64,000 nt of DNA from Caecitellus pseudoparvulus (lineage: Eukaryota; Bigyra: Bicosoecida), in contig CBFFRQ010000064.1 in the NCBI GenBank assembly GCA_965644315.1, positions 62,001 through 126,000 on the forward strand, given 5' to 3'. Numbering within the stretch: position 1 is the stretch's first letter; each line of letters starts with the position of its first letter. Under the pieces are notes generated by a model. The model was not told the origin of the DNA. It ran no database searches and saw only the letters and a program-made list of their open reading frames with translations. Of the stretch, positions 1-10,763 are shown one piece after another. The position numbers and the translations under genes were made by a program.

Positions 1-269
1 CACCAGCTGCTGCACCACTTCCACTTGCAGCTGCAGCGCCGTCCCTGTCTCGAACGAGAGCGTGTCCGACGGCGGTGAAGTGCGTGACGTGTGGGCGTGC
101 GGAATATGCTGCACTGCACTCACGCTCCAGCAACGACTGGCGGAGGCACACGGGACTTGCCACCCGGTGCGCTGGGCTTGGCAAAGAAGAGGAAGTAAGC
201 GGCGACCAGGGCCGCGAGGACGACGAGGCCTGCCACTGGCAGAGGCACAGGGGTGTCCAGCACCTCCAT
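1..269 (-). CDS. Membrane-anchored protein, N-terminal part only (cut by window edge)
   Basis: A minus-strand frame starts at the ATG read from 269 and gives a short acidic N terminus, one strongly hydrophobic segment (about residues 10-30, core GLVVLAALVAAYFLFF) and then a basic Pro/Val stretch (KSRVPPPVV). A GTGAGT donor follows, so exon 1 is 124-269. An acceptor at 45-47 would resume coding at 1-44 with an Ala/Gly/Ser linker before the sequence leaves the window. A single N-terminal membrane anchor followed by a Pro hinge is typical of ER-bound enzymes such as cytochromes P450, P450 reductase or cytochrome-b5-like proteins, but no catalytic part is visible, so no function is assigned. It is divergent from PRMT1. 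The second exon is the weakest part of the model. Confidence 0.35.
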
Positions 270-558
270 GGCTGGTCAGGCGTTCGGTAGTGGATGCCGG
301 GCAGCGCAGCCAGGCACCTGTGCGAAAACCACGTGAGGGTGCACGTGAACAGGGCGCTTGAGAATGTGCAGAGTGCGAGGGAGTGCCACGCTGTGCCCTG
401 GCCCCTCTCGACGTCGACAGGGGATCTTTGCGCCAATCCAACACTTGACGTGCCAGCCCACAAATGACCCACTCTGCTTCCCTGCCCTTCAGTCTCTGCT
501 GCCCCCGGCACCAGCTTGCTCTGTGTCTTCTCCGCAGCGCACTTGCTTTCTTGCCGCC

Positions 559-1768
<1,210 letters not shown>

Positions 1769-2019
1769 GTGCAACTGCCTGACCCCTCGCAGCTCGCCGA
1801 GCGCCAGGATTGACTTCGCAAGCACTGTCGCTTGGCGAGCGGCGAGGGCTCCCCCCCCCATGCTCTGAGCCTGCCGCAAGTGCAGCCACCGAAGACTTCC
1901 AATTCACACTGCAGCGCATGCTCACCTCGCCTTGCATGAATCTCGCCCCCGTTCCATGGTGCAGCGCTGGTGCACGCGTGCACGGAGCTCAGCCAGTCCC
2001 ACCAGCCTTGGGCAGGGGC

Positions 2020-3604
2020 ATGGGCAAAGGCAAAAAGGGCAAAAAGGGAGGTGGGGCCTCCGCCTCGCATGCGACAGACAAGCGTGTTCGACAGGCCATT
2101 GCAAAGGCCCGGAAGAAGGTGAGGGTTAGGTCACCCGGCCCTACAGGAAGCGGGGCAGAGTGCTTTTGGCGTGTCGTCCATTTTCCGCAGACTGCCATGG
2201 CCACCTCACCCTGCCCTACCCTGGCCACAGACGAGCAAGACAGGCTACCATGACAGTCTCTCCAAGGACTTGATGTCCATTGGCTTGCGTGCGTGGATCG
2301 CTACCCCCCATTTCCTTCAGCAGGCCTGCCACACGACGCACCCCTGGCTCTCCTGTGCAGAGATTCGCAACGTGCGCTCCGACGGCAACTGCCTCTTCGG
2401 CGCGCTGGCAGACCAACTGTACGGTGACCAAAATCGCCACCCCGAGGTGCGGGAGGTGGTGGTCGCGCACATGACGCAGCACGCGGACGACTACCGGTTC
2501 TTCCTGGAGGAGGACGCGGTGTGGGAGGAGTACATTGACGACATGGCGTCTGCCGGTACGTGGGGGGGCAACGTCGAGATCCAGGCGGCCAGCATGGCCC
2601 TGCACTTGAACATCATCGTGCACCAGGCAGACGCGGCCCTGCCCCGCATGGCGGTGCGGAATTGGGGCCCAGACCCCGTCACACGCAAACGGCCACGGGA
2701 AGTGCACCTGGCGTATCACGGCGCTGAGCACTACAACTCAGTCCGACTGCGCAGCGACATTCTCCCGGGCACTCCCGCCTTGCCCTTCGATGTCGATGCC
2801 CTCATCGAGTCGGGTGGCTCGGACCCAGGCGTTCGCCCTGCTGACGTGCAGGGCATGACGGGGGGAGGTGTCGCGGCACTGAGTGGATCGGCCAAGGCTG
2901 CCGCGGCCAGCCAGGGCGCCGCTGCCCACGCACAGGCCGTGGCAGCCGCTGCTGCCGCACCTGACGCCGCCTCGTGGGGCGGTGCCGACCAGGCTGAGCT
3001 GTTCGTGCTGCGGAACACACCCTCCTTCCCGGAGAAGGGCACAGCCTATGTGCGTGAGGTGCTGCGCGCCGTGGCAGGGGACACCACTGCCGCAGTGGAC
3101 CTCATCACCACCTCTGTCTTCACAGCCGGCGAGGGGGACGGAGACGAACCTGCCCCTGCGGAGCCTGTGCCGTGGCAAGAGGTGGCGGGGGAGGCTGCCG
3201 CCAGCCGGAGTGAGGGAGTGCCCGACGCAGCCAGCGTCGGCAGCAGCACATCCTCCACGGCAGAGGCGAAACGCATGACGCCAGCCCAGCGCCGGAAGGC
3301 CAAGAAGGAGGCGGCCCTGGCCAAGGCGGCTGCCCGGGCCGCCGCCCGGGCCACTGCCGCTCCCCCTCCCCGCCGCAAGAAACTGAGCAACAAGGAGCGG
3401 CGGGCACTGCTGGCGGAAGCCAAGTTTGAAGAAAAACTTGCCCAGGCGGCAGCAGAGGGCGGCGATGGCAGTGGTCCCAGCCAGCAGGTCGCGGCTGGCG
3501 ACGCGTATGCCCAGGCTGTCGCCTCTGCTGCCGCCAGTGCGCTGCAAGTGGGGCTGGGCAAACCCACACGCTCGGTGCAGCGCAGTGCGACGGTGGACAT
3601 TTGA
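2020..3604 (+). CDS. OTU-family deubiquitinase (OTUD3-like)
   Basis: Cysteine protease that removes ubiquitin. Exons 2020-2118, 2231-2288 and 2361-3604 give 466 residues. All junctions are phase-consistent and the 72-bp second intron is itself open in frame. The protein begins with a Gly/Lys-rich stretch (MGKGKKGKKGGG), then the OTU domain (about 45-185): catalytic Cys63 in SDGNCLFGAL with Asp60, and catalytic His176 in the HGAEHYNSVR motif. A segment around 265-310 (FVLRNTPSFPEKG and following) could be a UBA-like helical domain as in OTUD3. The C terminus is an Ala/Lys/Arg-rich helical region with RKAKKEAALAKAA. I chose the ATG at 2020 because it opens the basic tail; upstream in-frame codons look like leader. 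The gene converges on the FAXC-like gene with 17 bp between stops. Confidence 0.86.
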
Positions 3605-3621
3605 GCGGTTGGCGGGAGACG

Positions 3622-4780
3622 TCAGAACAGCATGGCCTTGATTTGGGAGTGGAAGGCCATGCACGCTGGCAGTGTGCGGAGCTTAGTCTGTGAACGAGGG
3701 CGGGCACACGTGCTGCGCTGGCCAGCGACGCACACATTCGCAGCGCCACGCACCTTCTCGAAGCACTTGCCGCCTGCACACAGAACGCAGTCGAAGTAAG
3801 CAAAGAGCGCCGCATCCACGGCGGAAGGGGCTGCCCCATGCGTGAACCAGGGCGCCCCGCTGGCCTCACTGGCAGCCATGGCGGTGGCCAGGGCCGCCTC
3901 CAACGCATCCAGGGCGCTGCCTGAAACGCAGCAGAGGTCGGCTTCGCACAGCTGCCCAGTGCCCTCCGTCCACAACCACTGCTGCAACGCAGCCTTCTTC
4001 CAAGGCAGCACGAAGGGCGCCTGCCAAGCTGGCACGTGGGGGAAGGCCCGTCGACAGTGCGCGCGCCAGGAGGCGGGTGACGCCACGGCACGCTGCAGAC
4101 GGGCGGCGTGCAGGGGCCCCCGCACCAAGGCCGTGAGGCCCGCAGACAGCGCCCGCTGAGCACCTGACAACTGGGCGTCTGGCAGCAGGAGCGGCACGGC
4201 GGGGTCGTCCTCCCCTGCCCTGAAGTGCTGTGCGCTGTCCATCACCGCCCCTCGCCCTCGCCGCACCGCGCCCATGCGCCCGCCCTCCTCGAAGTAGTTG
4301 CGCTGGAAGAAGTCCAAGATGATGGGAAGCGAGCCAAAGATGTCCTTGCCGTGCTGTACATACGGAAGGTCGCCTTTTGGGGACCAGAACGTTGACCCTG
4401 AGCGCGCAGGAGGGCGGTGTGCAGGTGCCTGGCGTGGTGCGGAAGTTGCTTTGAGTGCCCTCACCTTGTGCCAGCACGTGCGGCACGCCAGCGAAGCGCA
4501 GCCACGCCTCAAGCTCTGTACTGCCTTGGTGCACGCTGAATGCAGCCTTGCTGCCTGCTGGCTTGTGCAGCTGGACACACACCCGCACAGTCTCGCCTGG
4601 CAGGCCGTGCCTCGGACTGTCGTGCACCTTGCGTCGGCGGGGGCAGTATGCAGGCTGCAGCCACGTTACCACCAGCGCAAACACTGTCACCCATCCAGGG
4701 TCTGTCATGATGGGGTACAGCACCCGTCGCAACTGCAGGAGTTGTGTCAACATGGCTTGCCACAGCCAATCCACCTGCAT
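3622..4780 (-). CDS. Metaxin/FAXC-like glutathione-S-transferase-fold protein
   Basis: Exons 4465-4780, 3754-4397 and 3622-3687 give 341 residues. Residues 1-50 contain a hydrophobic stretch (VTVFALVVTWLQ) suggesting a membrane anchor. A thioredoxin-like GST-N domain follows: LEAWLRFAGVPH, then WSPKGDLPYVQHGKDIFGS across the first intron, the arrangement seen in metaxins and Failed-axon-connections (FAXC) proteins. A helical GST-C part follows (about 150-330). Metaxins sort proteins into the mitochondrial outer membrane; FAXC proteins are less well defined. The 66-bp second intron (3688-3753) keeps the frame open, so a reader of open frames alone would miss it. Removing it yields a tail FEKTKLRTLPACMAFH that fits the family end. 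Which of the two subfamilies it belongs to is not resolved. Confidence 0.76.
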
Positions 4781-5116
4781 GGTGGCGTGGCCTCCAGCAG
4801 GTGGGAAAGGCGCAGATTTGAACAGGGGGCACTGCACCAGCGTCCTGCACGGGGCTGCAAGGGGAAGCAGAGCGCGCGCGGAGCATTGATTTGGCAGTAT
4901 TGTGTGCGCCGTGAAGGTGGGGTCTGTGTGCTGGGCGCATGGGGATGCCGCAAGTGCAAGCCAGCCCATCTCAAGCAGCTGCCATCGAGTGACACAACTC
5001 CAAAACAAACGCACGGGGGGAGCCCTGTTGGGAAACGTTCATTTCAGGGAGTTACATGTATTCTACTTTATTCTTTTCGTCGCTGAATACACTCGCAGTG
5101 ATCCCGGTGCTCAGCA
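4781..5116. promoter_or_regulatory. Divergent intergenic region (FAXC-like / RING-PHD)
   Basis: 336 bp between two divergent starts, presumably holding both promoters. An unusually AT-rich patch at about 5048-5092 lies just upstream of the RING-PHD start and is the most promoter-like stretch. No canonical TATA box or other motif is recognised. Confidence 0.4.
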
Positions 5117-7036
5117 ATGGCCGCTCACGTGTCAGGGCCGCGGGCGGAATTTGAACGGGCCGCTCGCCACGCGAGCAAATGCTCTGCCGCAGAGCTGACC
5201 AACGCGCTGCACAGCATGCAGCTCTTGCTGCATGTTCTAGGCCTGTCATCAGCGTCTTCGTGCCCTGTCTCGGTTGAGGACGCTGTCGTTTCGTGCGGGC
5301 TGGCTGTCACCGGATCAAGCTGCCATTCTCCTGGCAGCATCCACGGTGCCCTGCGCGCTTCCCTGCACCACCAGGCACCCTGCCTGCTGCTCATACACGA
5401 TGTCAAGGCCAGCGTGGGCCTACCACCAGCCTTGGCGCTCACCAACCTTCCACACAAGCTCTCCCTCGCCTGCGCACCACTAGGTCCATGGCACTTGTAC
5501 CTCGGCGCGGCGGGCGGCAGTGGCTGCAGCGCCAAGCCCAACCTGCTGCTCGCCCACGACCAGCACCTGCTGCAGTTAGACCAAGCAGCCGTACCAACAG
5601 CGCCTCCCAGCCTCGCTGCTTCGCCTGCCCAGGATCCACGGACACCAGCGCTTGGACCACACGCTCACGATCCGCGAGCGAGGGGAGAAACCGCCACTCC
5701 GCCTCCTGTAGCCGGGCAGAACGCACCAGGTGACACCAGCTCCAACACTTCATCGACTTCCTATCAAGAGAGTGGGGGCTCAGGTGGCTCCCAACAAGGC
5801 AGAACAGGCGCCTCTGGCGGCGCCGCTTCAAGCCAGAGCAGCGGCGGAGGCAGTGACGGGGCGTCGCCACAGAGACCCGGCCGGCCCCCACCTTCCCCAC
5901 CAGGACCTGCTGATCGCCTCTTGGTGTCCGATAAGTGTGTGGTGTGCCTGATGCCCATCACGACTGAGGAGACCCGGGCACACATGGATGGCTGCAGGCA
6001 CGTCAACATGCACTTTTCGTGCGCCGAGGCATGGGCGGTGCACAACAACTCCTGCCCAGTGTGCAAGGCCTCCTTCAACACACTGCGAGAGGTGCAGGTC
6101 AGCCAGCCAGAGGCTGCTGGGCTGTCCAGTCTGGGAACTGCCCCGCCAGCCCCGACGCTAGCCTCGTGCAAAGTGTTGCGGTCTCTTCCGGTTCGTGATG
6201 CCCAGCCCCAAAGGCACGGAGATTCTGACACAGGCGGATTTCCCACGGACATGTTGGATCCTTTGGAGGCTTTCAGGTGCTACGAGTGCGGGACTGGCGA
6301 GCGCGAGGACTTGCTCCTGATTTGTGACGGCTGCGATGAGATGGCGGCTCACACGTACTGCGTCGGCCTTGGCATGCACGTCCCCGAGGGAGACTGGCTG
6401 TGTGAGGGATGTCAGGCTATCCAGGAAAGCCAGGCCACTTCAAGGCGGCTTGCACGCCGTACCCGGAGTCCAGCGCCGCCACCGCGACTTGCGCTGGGTC
6501 CCAGGCGACTACAGTCAGCAAGAAACGATCGCCCGCGGCTGCTGACGACCGGCATGCGGCGCTTAAATGCCTCGGAACGCATGGCCCGTAGACAGCGGTT
6601 GGAAGACATGGCATGCCCGGGCTTTTCAGACGACTCCTACGAAGAAACCTCTGACACTGAACTCCCTGCGCACGCGGCACTGCAGACGCTCCTCGCGCAA
6701 CGCCGTGAACGGCAGCGAGCGGAGGCTGCCGCGCGAGCCACACAGCGCAGCCGTATCACAGACATGCTGCGACGCGCCCCAAGTGCTGCAGTGGCATTGC
6801 CGCCCCTCTTTCGGCCACGCGGAGGCGGCAGCCCAGGCATCCCACCGCCGCGCCCTGAGCCGGAACACAGACAGCCCACGCCTGCTCCAGCTCCACAAGG
6901 CAGCCCTGCACTCAGCCAAGACACACCTGCACTCGGGCGAGAAGCCCCCGCCCGCCAGCGCCGGAGAGCGCGCAAGCGAACCTTGAAGGTTTCAGACCAG
7001 TTGAGAAGACGCCTGTCGAAGGCCCCTCGCACGTGA
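5117..7036 (+). CDS. RING and PHD finger protein (PHRF1-like)
   Basis: One open frame of 639 residues. A RING-type finger lies at about 272-320: CVVCL, then a Cys/His core (CRHVNMHFSCAEAW) and CPVCK. It is followed at about 387-435 by a PHD finger, CYECGTGEREDLLLICDGC through CEGC. The order RING then PHD separated by a linker is that of PHRF1, a nuclear ubiquitin ligase that reads histone H3. The N-terminal 270 residues are poorly conserved, with a Ser/Gly-rich stretch. The C-terminal 200 residues are Arg/Ala/Pro-rich and end in a basic KRTLKVSDQLRRRL segment, fitting a nuclear protein. No phase-consistent intron was recognised, unusual here, so an intron in the low-complexity N terminus cannot be excluded. 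Direct histone reading and ligase activity are inferred from the domains only. Confidence 0.77.
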   Translation: MAAHVSGPRAEFERAARHASKCSAAELTNALHSMQLLLHVLGLSSASSCPVSVEDAVVSCGLAVTGSSCHSPGSIHGALRASLHHQAPCLLLIHDVKASVGLPPALALTNLPHKLSLACAPLGPWHLYLGAAGGSGCSAKPNLLLAHDQHLLQLDQAAVPTAPPSLAASPAQDPRTPALGPHAHDPRARGETATPPPVAGQNAPGDTSSNTSSTSYQESGGSGGSQQGRTGASGGAASSQSSGGGSDGASPQRPGRPPPSPPGPADRLLVSDKCVVCLMPITTEETRAHMDGCRHVNMHFSCAEAWAVHNNSCPVCKASFNTLREVQVSQPEAAGLSSLGTAPPAPTLASCKVLRSLPVRDAQPQRHGDSDTGGFPTDMLDPLEAFRCYECGTGEREDLLLICDGCDEMAAHTYCVGLGMHVPEGDWLCEGCQAIQESQATSRRLARRTRSPAPPPRLALGPRRLQSARNDRPRLLTTGMRRLNASERMARRQRLEDMACPGFSDDSYEETSDTELPAHAALQTLLAQRRERQRAEAAARATQRSRITDMLRRAPSAAVALPPLFRPRGGGSPGIPPPRPEPEHRQPTPAPAPQGSPALSQDTPALGREAPARQRRRARKRTLKVSDQLRRRLSKAPRT

Positions 7037-7232
7037 CCGTGTGGAAACCCGCCCCAAGTCACAACCATGCTGAGGGGACACATTAATGAACAGTACTGCC
7101 CTTTCCGGTCACGTTGCGAAGCTTCATGTCGCTTCACAACCGTCCGAACTCGGTCGTTTGAATCTGGCCGCAGTCCCTGCCGCTGGAGAAGGTGCAGGAA
7201 CTTGTTGACTTGCTGCCCCAAGCCACGCGTCA

Positions 7233-8246
7233 ATGGCGCAGCGCCCCAGCTGCGATAGGTCACCGTTCCAGGAAGCATCCACGCCGACATCTCAAAGCAC
7301 ACCTCAGGTTCGACGTGTGCGGTTCAAGAGCCCCGAAGTGATTGCCACAAGTGCTGCGCAGACGTTGGAAGAAACGTGCGCCGATGATGGACGCGCCGTG
7401 CCCCTGCCCGGGGGCACTCGGGCGACACCGCTGCAGCCAGCCGCACCGCCCCTTGCACCTGCGCCAAGGCAACGAAACGCACTCTCATCGAAGCCAGTGC
7501 TGCCCTTGTCTGTGCCACGCTGGGCCAATGCGGCTCGGCCTGGGCCCGCTTCGCCAGCCGTCGCCGGGCAGCCCCAGAAAAGCCCGGCAAGCTTGACGGC
7601 ACCCTTCGCAAATGCGCGCGTGCAAAGCCACGCACAAGTCGCTTCCCTGCGGCCACTTCAAGTAGCTGGCATTCCTGGTTTTTGGCCGGTGCCCGGCAGC
7701 ATGCGCCTTCCTCGGCAGTTCATTCTGTCCCCCAGCGGGGCAGGTCCCAGCGGCGGGGACACTCTCGGCGAGCAGGGGTTCATGGCGAACTTGTCTGCAT
7801 CGTCGGCCACAGAGGACGCTGACGCCTTGCATACGCAGCCATCGCGGCAGCCGCCCTCCACCCCTGAAGTGCGTGGCACAGCCCCCACGCCCATCTGCAC
7901 TCCTCGCACGCGGTGGCGAGGTCGCAAGAGTCCCCGGACACCGGCACCCCCGGCCTGGGAAACTGCCACGAACGCGCCACAATCTGCTGAAATGCTGCTG
8001 GAACCCACGCCGGCAAGTCCTATTGGGTCTCCCTTTGCCAAGAAGGCGCGGCGAGCGGCCACCATGCAGCACTACCTGGCTGCCGCCGTGGCAGCCGCGT
8101 TGCAGGCGCAGAGTGGCCCTGCTGCCCTCAGCAGCGAGCAGGCGTGCTCAATGAGCGCAGACAGCAGTTCTCCTGAAGGAGACGCTGCTGCAGCCCTCCT
8201 AGCCATGAGTTCCGCTCGCAGCCGCCGCCGCGCAATGCTGCAATGA
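7233..8246 (+). CDS. Ser/Thr-Pro-rich protein, function unknown
   Basis: Open frame of 337 residues starting 197 bp after the RING-PHD stop, on the same strand. Composition is Pro, Ala, Ser and Thr rich, apparently disordered. About fifteen SP or TP pairs (for example FKSPEV, STPEV, KSPRTP, GSPFAKKARR) are spread along it. Several are followed by basic residues, the pattern favoured by cyclin-dependent kinases. A bipartite-like basic segment (SPFAKKARRA, near residue 270) and a C-terminal SARSRRR could be nuclear signals. The early motif RRVRFKSP also resembles PP1-docking RVxF-type sequences (RVRF). No domain is recognised. It may be an independent gene or, less likely, a 3' part of the upstream gene; the upstream stop codon at 7034-7036 argues for independence. 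Confidence 0.5.
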   Translation: MAQRPSCDRSPFQEASTPTSQSTPQVRRVRFKSPEVIATSAAQTLEETCADDGRAVPLPGGTRATPLQPAAPPLAPAPRQRNALSSKPVLPLSVPRWANAARPGPASPAVAGQPQKSPASLTAPFANARVQSHAQVASLRPLQVAGIPGFWPVPGSMRLPRQFILSPSGAGPSGGDTLGEQGFMANLSASSATEDADALHTQPSRQPPSTPEVRGTAPTPICTPRTRWRGRKSPRTPAPPAWETATNAPQSAEMLLEPTPASPIGSPFAKKARRAATMQHYLAAAVAAALQAQSGPAALSSEQACSMSADSSSPEGDAAAALLAMSSARSRRRAMLQ

Positions 8247-8316
8247 ATTGTTGCCGCTCGCGTGGAAGCTGGCGTGCATTCTAATGAAACACTATTCTTG
8301 TGCGGGGCTAGGGGGT

Positions 8317-10458
8317 TCACTGGGGGGGTGGCGTGCTTGACTGGTTCACGTTGGGCAGAGCAGGGGGTGGTGGCATTTGCGGCACAGGCTGCATGGGGAG
8401 GGGCATGCCCCACATGCCAGGCTGCATGGCAATGCCGCCCGCTGGCGCGGGCTGGAAACCACCCGCCATCCACGGCTGGCCTTGCATGGGCATGAATGGC
8501 ATGCCCTGTGCTTGCATCACCTGCGATCCTGGGGCCAGCGGCGTGCCCGCTGGCTGGGCCTGTGGCATGGAGGAGGGGGGGGGCTGGCCCCACCCCCCCC
8601 CCAGGCCGGCAGGGAATCCTCCGTACATCGGCGGGGCCCCGCCCAGGCCCGGCTGCGGCTGGAACTGCCCGTACACTGCGCTAGACACAGTGGGCGTGCT
8701 GCCACCTTCTGACCACGGCGTGTGGGGGGCACCTGGCACATCCGCCTGTGGACCCCCCCCCGTGCCCAGCGTACCAGGCAGGGACTGTGTCACACTCGCC
8801 GCTTCACTGCGTTGGGACACCTGCGAGTCAGCGCGTGGCCGGCTGAATGGCAGCGCGCTGGTGGCAGACATGACACTGGCACTGCCCAAGCCACTCTCCA
8901 TGCTGTGCACAGACAGGGAGTCAGCCCCCACGGGTGTCGCCGCCCCCAGCGCCAGGCCACTGGGGCCCCACAGGTCGCTGCCACTGGACAGCTGCAGGCC
9001 AAGCGGAGGCAGGCCCATGGTGGTGGCCACCGTGGCGTCTTCAGGAATCGTGCCCCGCGTCATGCCCCCCGACGAGGACGGCGCCACTGCCTCAGCAGGG
9101 ACCTCCCCCGCATCCGGCACAGCTTCGGCGGCTTCATCTAGGACACTGCTGACGACGGAGGCGGTGACACTGTCCGCGCCGGAGAACAGGGTGGCTGCAT
9201 GCGCACTGTCCACAGCGTGGTTAGCCGAGGCCTTGCTAGAATCGGTGCCGGCGAGCACTGCCGCCCAAGACGCTGGTGCTGGTGCTGGTGCTGGTGCTGG
9301 CGCTGGTGCTGGTGCTGGTGCTGGTGCTGGAGCTGGAGTTGGCGCAGTGTTGTCTCCCCGCGGCGCTGGGGCTGGCTTGGGCGGCAGGCCGCTGGGAATC
9401 GCCTTGTTCTGGCTCAAGGCCTCGGGTGCGGACGAGGGGGCTGCGCTGGGCGCCCGTTCCGGTGCTGGTTTGGGCAGGGCCAGGGCCGGCGAGCCCTTGG
9501 GCACCGCCGCCTTCACCTCCACCATCTTGCCGTCGATGTTGTGCATGGCCTGGGCCAGCACGCCCGGCATGGAGGCGGCGGAGGCGAAGATGACGAAGCC
9601 GAAGCCGCGGCTCTTGCGCGTCTCCCGGTTGTACAGCACCTGGGCTGAGGCCACCTCCCCGAACTGGGCGAAGTATTCCCGCAGGCGCTCCTCGTCTGTG
9701 GAGTAGTGCAAGCCGCCGGCAAAGATCTTGCGCACGGAGTGCACAGAGGCATCCAGGGGCGCCACATGCCCGCTCGCACTCTGCACATCGGGCCCGTCGC
9801 CCCCTCCGCCAGACGCGCCGCCCTGCCGCTTGCCCCTGCCTGCCCTCCTGGCGGCCTTGCTGGGACTGCGAGAGCCGGACGCCGACGGCGGTGACCTGTG
9901 GCCGCCGCTGTCAGACCCTCGCGCCGTTGCTGGCTTGATCTCTACTTCTCTTCCATCTAAAACTATGTTCTTCTCGTCCAGTGCGCGTAAAGCGCAGCGC
10001 TTGTTGGCAAACCGCACGAACCTGAGGCGGGAGGCAAGGAGCGTTGCAGCGAGCACAGAGGGCAAGGCAGCGCTGTTGTACGCACCCGAAGCCACGGTGG
10101 CGCCCGTCCTCGGCGTTTCTCATTATGATTGCATCGGACACTTCTCCATAGCGCTGAAAGTACCGCTTGAGTCGGACTGGTGGCAAGGGAAACCAGGGGC
10201 GTGAAGGGCAGGTGCAGTGCAGCAAGCCAGCACTCTTTGTGCCGGGAGCAGAGGCGGCCCAGCCAGGGCCCTGCCGCTGGGCCAGGCACACCTGGCAACG
10301 CACCTTCATCTGTATCGTATGATAGGCCTCCCACAAACACTCTTCTGCGCGAGGAGGGGTGCGCCGGGCTGCAGGTGTTGGCGCTTGCAAGGCACGATCA
10401 CGATGCACCACGCCTGGCCACCACACATGCCGCACCTCGCATCCCGTTGATCTGCCAT
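8317..10458 (-). CDS. Two-RRM RNA-binding protein (Musashi/DAZAP1/hnRNP A-B type)
   Basis: Single-stranded-RNA-binding protein, probably acting in mRNA processing, localisation or translation. Exons 10436-10458, 10304-10344, 10086-10176 and 8317-10021 give 619 residues. All phases agree, and the 23-nt first exon encodes only MADQRDA plus two bases. RRM1 spans about 9-85 (RNP2 VFVGGL at 10-15; RNP1 RGFGFVRF at 49-56). A Ser/Gly/basic linker follows, then RRM2 at about 150-225 (IFAGGL at 151-156; RGFGFVIF at 190-197). The remaining 390 residues are low complexity: a Pro-Ala run encoded by a GCTGGT repeat, Ser/Ala-rich sequence, and a Gly/Pro/Met/Gln-rich tail, resembling the prion-like C termini of this family. 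It converges on the Ser/Thr-Pro-rich gene (70 bp). RRM identity is firm; the exact orthologue is not. Confidence 0.87.
9271..9340. repeat. GCTGGT hexanucleotide-type microsatellite in coding sequence
   Basis: Tandem GGTGCT units on the plus strand with few interruptions (one GGCGCT), ending in a diverged GGAGCT/GGAGTT unit. On the minus strand they encode the alternating Pro-Ala run of the two-RRM protein, so length changes would be in frame if whole 6-bp units were gained or lost. Confidence 0.85.
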
Positions 10459-10763
10459 GCCTGGAGCAAGGCTCAATTGCTGAACACCACTATCTGCTAA
10501 CGTAGGCAAGCCCCCTCCACATGCGCCCAGCAGACTTCTGCTGTCCCGTGTAACTGCTCAGCGCCCGCTAGGGCGTGGTGAAAAGGGAGCCACCCGCTCC
10601 ACAAAGACACCCTTCAAGGCAGAAACGAGGCGCTTGCATAAAACGCTTCAAACTGACTGCGGTACATTGCGCGTTTGTTGCAGTGGGTTGGATTTGGGCG
10701 CGCCTCGGAGCTGCGCCAGCCTGGCGCTTGCCAGGGAGCCTCATTCCCAGCACCGTTGAGAGC
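10459..10763. promoter_or_regulatory. Divergent intergenic region (RRM protein / giant orphan)
   Basis: 305 bp between two divergent start codons. It must contain both 5' ends. No TATA box, repeat or RNA-like structure is recognised. Confidence 0.35.

Noticed and set aside
8333-9706. Plus-strand open frame of 457 codons opposite the RRM gene
   Set aside because: A shadow of a Pro/Ala/Gly-rich coding region; the minus strand shows two complete RRMs with phase-correct introns.
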